A DNA stretch of 64,000 nucleotides, from the NCBI RefSeq assembly GCF_019175285.1, contig NC_056526.1:121588988-121652987 (forward strand), written 5' to 3'. This DNA comes from Sceloporus undulatus (lineage: Eukaryota > Chordata > Lepidosauria > Squamata > Phrynosomatidae). The notes beneath the pieces were generated by a model. That model searched no databases. It was not told where the DNA came from and was given only the letters and a program-made list of their open reading frames with translations. Shown here piece by piece: positions 45,593 to 54,500 of the stretch. The position numbers and the translations under genes were made by a program. The stretch's first letter is position 1, and every line of letters starts with the position of its first letter.

Positions 45593-48500
45593 ATATTCTC
45601 AAGTCATAGATGGTTGAATCTGTGGATATGGAGGGTCGCTTGTAATGCATCAGGCAAGGGAACTGAGGTGGAAGCTTTAGAAGAGACATCTTTTATGGCA
45701 GTGGAGGCAGGCTTCAGAACAAACCTGAACCCCTGCCTCAATGCATTTGCTGTTCCCCTGTGAGAAACACACGCCACCTCATTTTTTCTGTTAAATGTTG
45801 GCTCTCAGACTTATTTTTTCTGTTAGATGTTGGCTCCCAGACTTGAGACTCAACATGAGATTTGACTTGAAAGTACTATATTTTACAAGGACTTGAGACT
45901 TGAAGGTAGAGACTTGAAATTTGACTTGGGGCTTGGAGTAAAAAGCTTGAATACATCACTGTTGTCTTATATTGTGATTTATGGCATAATCTAGTTCTTC
46001 TTTCAGACGGATAGAAACATGTTGTAAGTCCCATGATAAGATGTTGCACTACAGTACTCTCCTTTTCAGGTTTATTGGATTTAGTCCATTGTAAAAGCCA
46101 GTGTGGTGTAGTGGTTTGAATGATGGATTATGACTGGAGAACAGAAACAGTCTCCCCCCCTACCCATTTGTCTTTTTGATCTGTTGTTTTTACACCATTT
46201 TTGTGTTGTTTTTTTTCTTTCTTCTCTGCTCCACCCTTTTAAACACTCTACTTATAGTATACTTTATACTTGCTCCCCTCCTTGTCCCTTACAGTGTCAG
46301 CTGTTGTGAACGTCTGCAGTACTCCAGTAAATGAACAAGGCTTTCGGTGGTATAAGAGTTGCAGACTGAAAATTATAAATTTCTGATATTCAGAAATTTA
46401 TATCCCTGGGAAGATGGGCTGGCAAGCCGTAGCTCCTTATCTGATGGCACAATGGTTAAATGGCTGTACTGCAGCCACTCACTCACAAACCATAATGATG
46501 TGAGTTGAATACTTGCCAGGGGCTCAGGTTCGACTTAGGAGGACAAAGAAGGATGTTGGAAAATGCGGCAGCAGCAGTGGACAGGAAGAAGAGGGAGGAG
46601 GAAGAGGAGGGAGGACGAAAGAATACATTGGAAGACGCAGCAGCATCAGGGGAATCATAGAATGATAGAAGGTGGAAGAGGAACGAGGATGAATGAGGGT
46701 GTTGGAGGATGCAGCAGCAGCAAGGGAGAGGAAGAGGAGGGAGGACCAAGGAGGATGCTCCGAATGGGATTAGTAGCGTGTTCCCATTGGCAGCTCCCTC
46801 AAAGAAACAGGTGCTTTTGAAAAGAAACTGTAAATGCCTAAGATTGAAAAGCACCAGTTTAAGTGGGTTTTGTTCCCCTCCCACAAATTGCATCGGAGAC
46901 ATTTGTCACAAGTATGAATGCTCCCCCCACTTTAAACTTGTTTCCAGACTGGTGTAGTGTGAATGGGGCCTTAGTTTCTGGAATAACAGTATTTAAAGAA
47001 ATAGAGATCGTTTTTAAAAGATTAAAAGTACAAGCAAAAACTAGTATAAGAATTCATCTTGTAAATGAAACATAAAATAATGAACTGCAACTGTTTTGTT
47101 AATACATTTGTATTTATCACTGTCAGTAGAAATACTGCTAAATAAATATTTGATTCTTGAAATTTCATTATTTAGACTACCTGATTTACTTGAAACTAAC
47201 TTCAGACTTAACAACTGGAAAGTAATGTACAGATAAAGTACCAAGCATTATTCACGTTGCGCTTTCGGTTTCCACTGATCTTGTAAAATGGGATTTCATT
47301 TATTTCAAGTGTGATTCAAGCTACACTTTTCAAATGTTTCTAGCTTTTTTGCTTTCTAATGCTAGCATTTTTTTCTTTAGTCACCTTTCCGCACCTTACA
47401 GGTTCTGCCCCATCATGGTCAAGTCTCATGGATACAAGCAAACAGTGGGATTATTATTCAAGAAGAGATAAAGATCGAGAAAGGGAGAGAGATCGAGATC
47501 GAGAAAGGGACCGTGATCGTGACAGGGAACGAGAGCGTACTCGCGAAAGGGAGCGAGAGCGTGATCACAGCCCAACTCCTAGTGTGTTCAACAGGTGAGT
47601 ATGAAGTGCTAATTCTAATGCTGCACTGTGTTTGTCCAGTACCTGTACTAGAAGCACACTTAAGACTTGTACTTCAGCTGAATATTCTTAAGAGACAGGG
47701 TTGGGTCCTTTTTTTTTCTTTTGTTGGAGGCATAAACAGTTTTTTCAACTGCAATTCAAAAGTGCAAAAGTAAATAGTATGTCTAAAACATACTACAGGC
47801 AACTTCTGCTAAGATAATGGTTGTCTTTGTTAATTGACAGGAAGAGATTGTTCCATGCTAGTTGCTTTTCAAAATATGCATAGATGGGCCTGGTGGGCTT
47901 GAGGCCCTGCCCAGTCTAAAATAGTTGTAATTCCTACTGCTTTTGTGTTATAATTTGTTTGAGAGTAAGTAGTTTTTAAAGTTTGTCTTTTTAAAAAAAC
48001 AATTTCAGAATAAAATGGTGATTATATCTGTATTTACCCTCATGTTGTTATTAAAGTTATTTAGTTTTTGCTCCATTAAGGCACTACATTTACTATTTAA
48101 GTTAAAGTGAAACAGAAAGCCATATTTATGTTATAATTCATATTGGAGCTTAGCTTCTGCTAGTTTGTTAAGTCAGTGTCATAGTGAAAGACTCTCAGTT
48201 TGGTACATGTTGAACTGTAGTGGTTGGCTACTCATTTAGTGCCTGAGCATGATCTAGAGGGTTGTGTTGCTGCATCTGTGTGTCTGGGAATTTTTTTTTA
48301 CTGGTTATCCTCCATTGTCTGGATTTAACCAGTGCTGCTTGTTGAGCCATAATTGCAATTCCGTAGCTTCAATAGGAGTACGTAGTGCAGTGTGGAACAC
48401 TTATTTATTGAGGTGTGTGTATGCAGTGTTCTTTACTGCTTCCTTGCAAAGTCTTTTCACAAAATCTTGTAGACCAACGATTCCCAAAGTGGGCAGTACG

Positions 48501-51500
48501 CCCTCCTGGGGGTGGTGGAAGGATCCAGAGGGGTGGCGAGGTAAAAAGGGGGCAGTAGGTGAGGGGGAAACGGGGCGGCGGGGACCTTCAGTCAAAGTTT
48601 TGGTGTGCAGGAAAGACAAGGGAAATCAGTGGTCTTTAGGACCATGGTGGGGATGAGGATTACATTAAACCTTTTTTCAGGGTCCCCAGAAAAATCACCA
48701 CACAGCCTTGCTGATCATTTTATTTGGAAGTGTCTACCTCTCTTTGCCTGGCCATGTGAGTTCACTCCCTTACCAGTGTCTTGAGCTAGTAGTGGCAGTT
48801 GGAAAACTTATGAAAGGCTTGCACACAGGGCATCACTTGAGTGGCTCAGAGCAGCACCATTTTGGGACAGACTGGAACAGAGAGTTACAGCACATGGTGA
48901 TGGTGGAGAAGTGGTGGCAAAAAGGAGCTTTCAAATTTGGGGCCCTTCTTAAGCTTTGTGAGCTGTGCTAGGACTTGGCTAGCAGGTTGGAGTTGCACTG
49001 CTGCTCCTGCTTTCTTTCATCAGACAGGCTGAGAGAAGACGTAGCAGAAGAAACAATTTTTTTGTGGGAGAGTGGACACTTGAAGATGTGTGGAGAAGAC
49101 ATGTCTCTGGGGAAAGATAATCTGTGCTTGAGAGTTCCTCTTCTCTAGGGAGAAGGTTCTCCCTTGCACCTAGTCACCCTGGGAGCAGCAACTGAGTAGC
49201 TGCCTGATCATTAGGCCTCTTGTCCTCACTGGCCTTTGCTGCAAGGCTAGCATGAGTGAGAGGCTTCTCAGTCGCTGCTCAGTTGCTGCTCCCACAATGA
49301 CATGGTCTAAACAGCAACCAAGAAGCCTCTTGCCTGGCATAAGAAAGAAGCATCTTTGGTTGCTGTTCTCAAGGTGACTGCGTGCGAAAGGAGCAGCAAC
49401 CAAGATTGGTTGTTTTGAATTTGCAGTAGAAGAGGTAAAAGTAAAGGTTTTCCCTTGACACGGTTGTCTAATCTTGCCCTTCTTTGGAGACAGTACTTAT
49501 CTCCATTACTAAGCCAAGAGAGCCAGTATTGTCAGAGATAATTCCATGGTTCTGTGGCCAGCATGACTACACAGAGAATAGTAGACCTAATATCAAAAAA
49601 TATACATATGGAGCGCTAGGGTTACTGCCCAAAAGGAAAGGGGCGGTAGCCCAAAAAAGTTTGGAGACCACTGGTCTAGACTTTAGACATTATCTTCCAG
49701 GGTGAATTTTCAAACATGCAGTTGGTTTTCCTGTGTAGGGATAAGGAGTAAGAGTTCAAATGTGAAGTCGAAGGCTTTCATGGCCAGCATCCATAGTTTT
49801 TGGGGGTTTTCGGACTAAGAAACTCTTCTAGAACATGGCCACATGGCCCGAAAAACCCACAAAAAAACTATAGTAAGAGTTCTGCTTGTTGTTAAATGCT
49901 TGCTAGTAGATTCACATTCCAGTCTTTATCCTGTTAAGCAGGACTTAGGAATGCTTTCTTGTGTTAAATTTTAACATTCCCCCTTGCATATGCAGATAAG
50001 CTTTCTATTTATTTTTCTCAGAGATTGATGTGTGTTTCTAACTTGCAAATATCTTAACACTGCTGGTAATCATTTTCTTTCAAACTCCAGCTTCAACATG
50101 TTCTATTCATTAGCTGTTAAAAAGAGTTTAAATACTGTATTTTCTTTTCGTAGTTCAGGAAGGTCATAACAAAGTCACTGTTACCTTGGTTAACCATGTT
50201 TGAGGGTGGGTGGGTGTTAATAGCTTTACAAGCATAATTGTAGCATGGAGTTAAATTTAGGCATTAAGGTAGTATAGTTCTTATTTTTGTCCATACACAG
50301 TTTTTTTGTGGTGATCTTCTATAGTTAGTGTATGTTTTGTGTTACAAATTGTAGGGTCAGTGTCTTAGATGTTAGGATCAATTTAACATCTGTTTCTTAG
50401 GGAGCTTGATTGAAGGCCAGAAAAAGTCTGGTCATTCAAGGGTGCTTGAAATGATCCTTAATGATTTCCAGGCCTAAAAAAGTCTCTGTGTTGCTGCCAG
50501 ACCTATCAGTGAGGGTTGGGGAGGAAAGAGGGCTATGTGACTGAATTATTTGACATCTGCAGTAAAGCTGCTGCCACATGGCTGTGTGAGAAACCAGGAG
50601 GTCCTTAGCCTAATAAAAACTTGATTAGGAGAGTAACATAGAAAGTGGGAGTTCGTGAATTACATATTATTCAGACATGACATTCTAGAACAAATATTGT
50701 TTCACCATTTAATCATTTTAGTTTTAATAATTGTCCAGTGGCTTATGAAAACACATTTTTGATCAATCAAGTTTTAAAAAATGCAACTTCATGCAAAGAC
50801 TCCTTTGTGGGTACCATAACAACGGGATACCAAGAGACTGTTTGCTTTTGCAGAGTTAACATTCATGGTTAAAGTCTAAAGCATGAAATGTAGCATCTGT
50901 TTTTCACATTTCTAATGCAGTCCTCAAAATGATGCCATATTTCAAAGTAGCCAGTGGGATTTGTATTTTCTGTGCTTTTTAGAGCCACGGACATCCTAAT
51001 GCCCTAACATGGATTTGCCATCATATGCACTAAATTGGTTTCTGTACTTCATTGCAATAGTTCAGAACCATTTTTAGTTCAAATTAAACTAGCTAGTTGG
51101 CCAGCCTGATCTCATGTAACTTAAGAGTGATTTGTAATTGGCTTATCCCTTCCTTTCATATAAAATATTAAAATAATTTAACACTTGGCAGAGTAAGAAC
51201 AAGCTTTACAAGTTATCTGTAGAAGAAATTTTCTGCAAGGACTATAACTATGCATGCTCTTTAGAAATGGTTTCCCTCAGAAAAACTATGGATGAGATTC
51301 TTACTATTCTAGTTAGTTTGGGAACTAATGAGTGCACATGCTAGAAGTCTGTAAATGCATCCCTGGCAAGTGATTTTGCCTATGAAATATAAGAGGTATA
51401 CTGTAGTATGGTGGTTTCTTTGAGGTTTAATGCAAGATTTTTGGGAATGTGTTGCCCTCCCAGAGATAGTTGTACTGTAAGTGTCAGCAGTCTTAGCCAG

Positions 51501-54500
51501 CACAGCGCATGGTAAGGATTTATGGTTGTTGTAGTCCCACATCTACAGCATGGCATATTCCTGGCTTAATAGCATACTTTTCTATATTTGTCCTGCAAAC
51601 CTGTAGATTTTTATATCTAGTTCTATAGACTGTACATGCACAGAAAATGTAATAGTAGCCTACAATCTGCTTGGTATAGAAATAAAGGCAAAGATGTGAA
51701 AAAATGTGGAACAAGTTTATGACCACAGTGTATTTACCTTGTCCTTTAAAAGAAACTGTTTGCATAACATGGCCATCTACTTTTCAAACTGGACTTTCAA
51801 AAGTATTTTTCTACATGACAGAGGAATCAGCCTTTTCCTTAAAATGAAGTAACGGGCAGGTTAGGAGTCTAAACCTTAGCTGCAGTGGTTTTCATGCTCA
51901 TGTGCAAGATGAAGTTGCTCTTTGAAAGTTTGCCAAAGAGCAGAAACAGAATGCATCCCTTATAGCCAATATGCAGGTCATTGGTTTGAACCAGAAATAG
52001 AGTACTGTGGGCTGCCAGAAGATTTAAAACACCAACACCCCTCCTACTCCATACAGCCTGCATGCCCATTGATCAGTGATAAAGGGAACTGCATTTCAAC
52101 AGCTGGAAAGCCATGGGTTTTCTGTTGGTGGTTTAACCCTTACCAGTGATGCATCTGTAGCTCCTCTCACATTACTAAAAACTTATAACTTCAACTTGCT
52201 AACTGGACTGCACTAAGCACACCCATCTTTCTGCAACAATACACATAATGAAGTCATGCCCATTATACCTGCATATATAATGTGAGTGTCTGGGGTAGGT
52301 TTTATATACAGTATTGATTTGTAAAGTCTCCATGCAAGACAGAATTCTATGCCATTGGAATTCTGATGTGTAGGAAGCCCCCCTCTCTGTTCTGTTCACA
52401 CCATAAACATAAATATTGGGCAGAGAATCCATAATACCAATATTTTTCTATTAATCATACATGTAACATTTTGAGTTATTATTGCAAAAGTAATTGTAAG
52501 TTGATGGGCTAGTTTTTGCCCCATAAGTTATGAGCAGCTTTTCTTGCCTTATATTTTACTTAGAGATCATGTTTATTGTCTTCCCTTTATTTTTCTGAGG
52601 TACATTAATAGCTTACCAATATGTTTTATACTCCAGGTCCCAGACATTTTCAAGGAGGTCCATAAATGTTTTCTGCTTACAAAAACTGTTTCAGAACCTA
52701 AATACCCTAAAAGCATCAGATCCCAGGGTCAGCTCTGGTTAGTACTTGGATGAGAGACCACCAACAAATATTAGGTGCTGTACACTTTGTTTCAGAGGAA
52801 GGAACTGGCTAGACCACCTCTGAATTATTTCTTGCCTAAGAAAACCCTATGAAATTCATGTGGCTGTCGTAAGTTGCATGTGGCAATTGAAGGCACATAC
52901 AAACACACAAGAGCTGCTTGACCTACTCTTCAGTTGTATAACCATTAATGACAACACCATAGTATTCCTTTTATTGAACTCTAATTCTAATGTTGTTCTG
53001 ATTTGTTTCTTGTGACTGAAGATGTTACCCATTGTTGTGACTGTAAACAGTGATATCTTATATTACATATTCCCACTGAAGTAGAATTTAAGGAGTAATC
53101 CTTCAGAATTATATTTTCATAGATGTAGAAAGTCATAGGGTTCTGCCTCTGACCATCTCACAATATTTTTAATATGTATGGAAGAGACCAGGGGTGCTTT
53201 TCCAGGGGTGCTTTTCCATTTGCTTGCTTACTGGAAGTGTTTGATTTTGTTTTGGTCAGTGATGAAGAGCGATATAGGTACAGAGAATATGCAGATAGAG
53301 GCTATGAGCGGCATAGAACAAGCAGAGAGAAAGAAGAGCGGCACCGAGAAAGGAGACATCGAGAAAAGGAAGAGACAAGACACAAGTCATCACGAAGGTT
53401 GGCTTGTTGATTTTATGTTTATGGGGCAGATGAGGTTTAATTGAAGTATTAGGAGTAATATTGGCTTTCCATGTACGTCTTCTGAGTTGCTGGTATTTAA
53501 CATCTGAACACAGGGTAGGGTAGCAGAGCATTAGCCCTTTCTTCATATCATCAATTTATAAACAGAGTTTTAATCAAAGGCAAACTGAAATGGATTTTTC
53601 CACCAGTTAAAAATTTTAATTGATCCTCTGAAAGTTAATGAAAACCTCTGGCAGGCTGTTGAGGAGCAGTGATAACCTCTCTTTGGTTGTTGAAATTGTA
53701 CCTATTGCGCTGCTCTGAGGAAGAGGATAAGCAGATGTAGGAGGGTGAGCAGGTGTCATAGCTTCTTCCTCTTCACAGCTGCCCCCATGCTCACGTATCT
53801 AAGCAGAGTAAGCAGAGCAGACTGCTTCAAGGAGCAGGGCCCAGTCATCCATGCTGCTAGAAGTATGAGTATGTATGGCTGTGGCTTCGTCCTCTCCATT
53901 TTAGATGCTGGGTGATTTTGCTGCCATCTTAGATAGTGACAGGTAGAGGAAGAGGTCTGTCCTGCTAATAGTTGCAGCAGCTACTCATCTACAGTTGGTG
54001 GGTTCTCCTAAGATATCACGGCCTAGCAGCTGCCTGATAATGCCAGTCTTTAACACTGGCTCAACCAACTGAATTGGTGAGTCCCATGTGAAAATGAAAC
54101 CATAATTATATTACTGGTTCCTCTTGATCATTGTAGAGCAACCAAGACAGCTATTTGGCTCTTGGAACAAATAAATATGGTAAAATAAGAAATAGCCATC
54201 TGTGCTGAAAAGTTTGAAAAGCACTCAGTAAATCTATTTAATGGCTGCCCTTTACCATAAATCAGGATAGAATCTTGTTAAGAATATCAGCTTTCTTTGT
54301 TAGAATAACTCTATTTCATCTTTGTATAAATTAATTTGATGTCATGATGGTACATATTTTGAGACCAGTCCTAGGTGCTAAACAAGCTATGAATCCCTGT
54401 GCTAAAGTAAATATTAACAGATGGAATCGTAATGAAATTTAATACAGTGTTTTTCTTCAGTCTCCTGGTTTTAATTTGTGTGATGACACTGCTCATGTTC

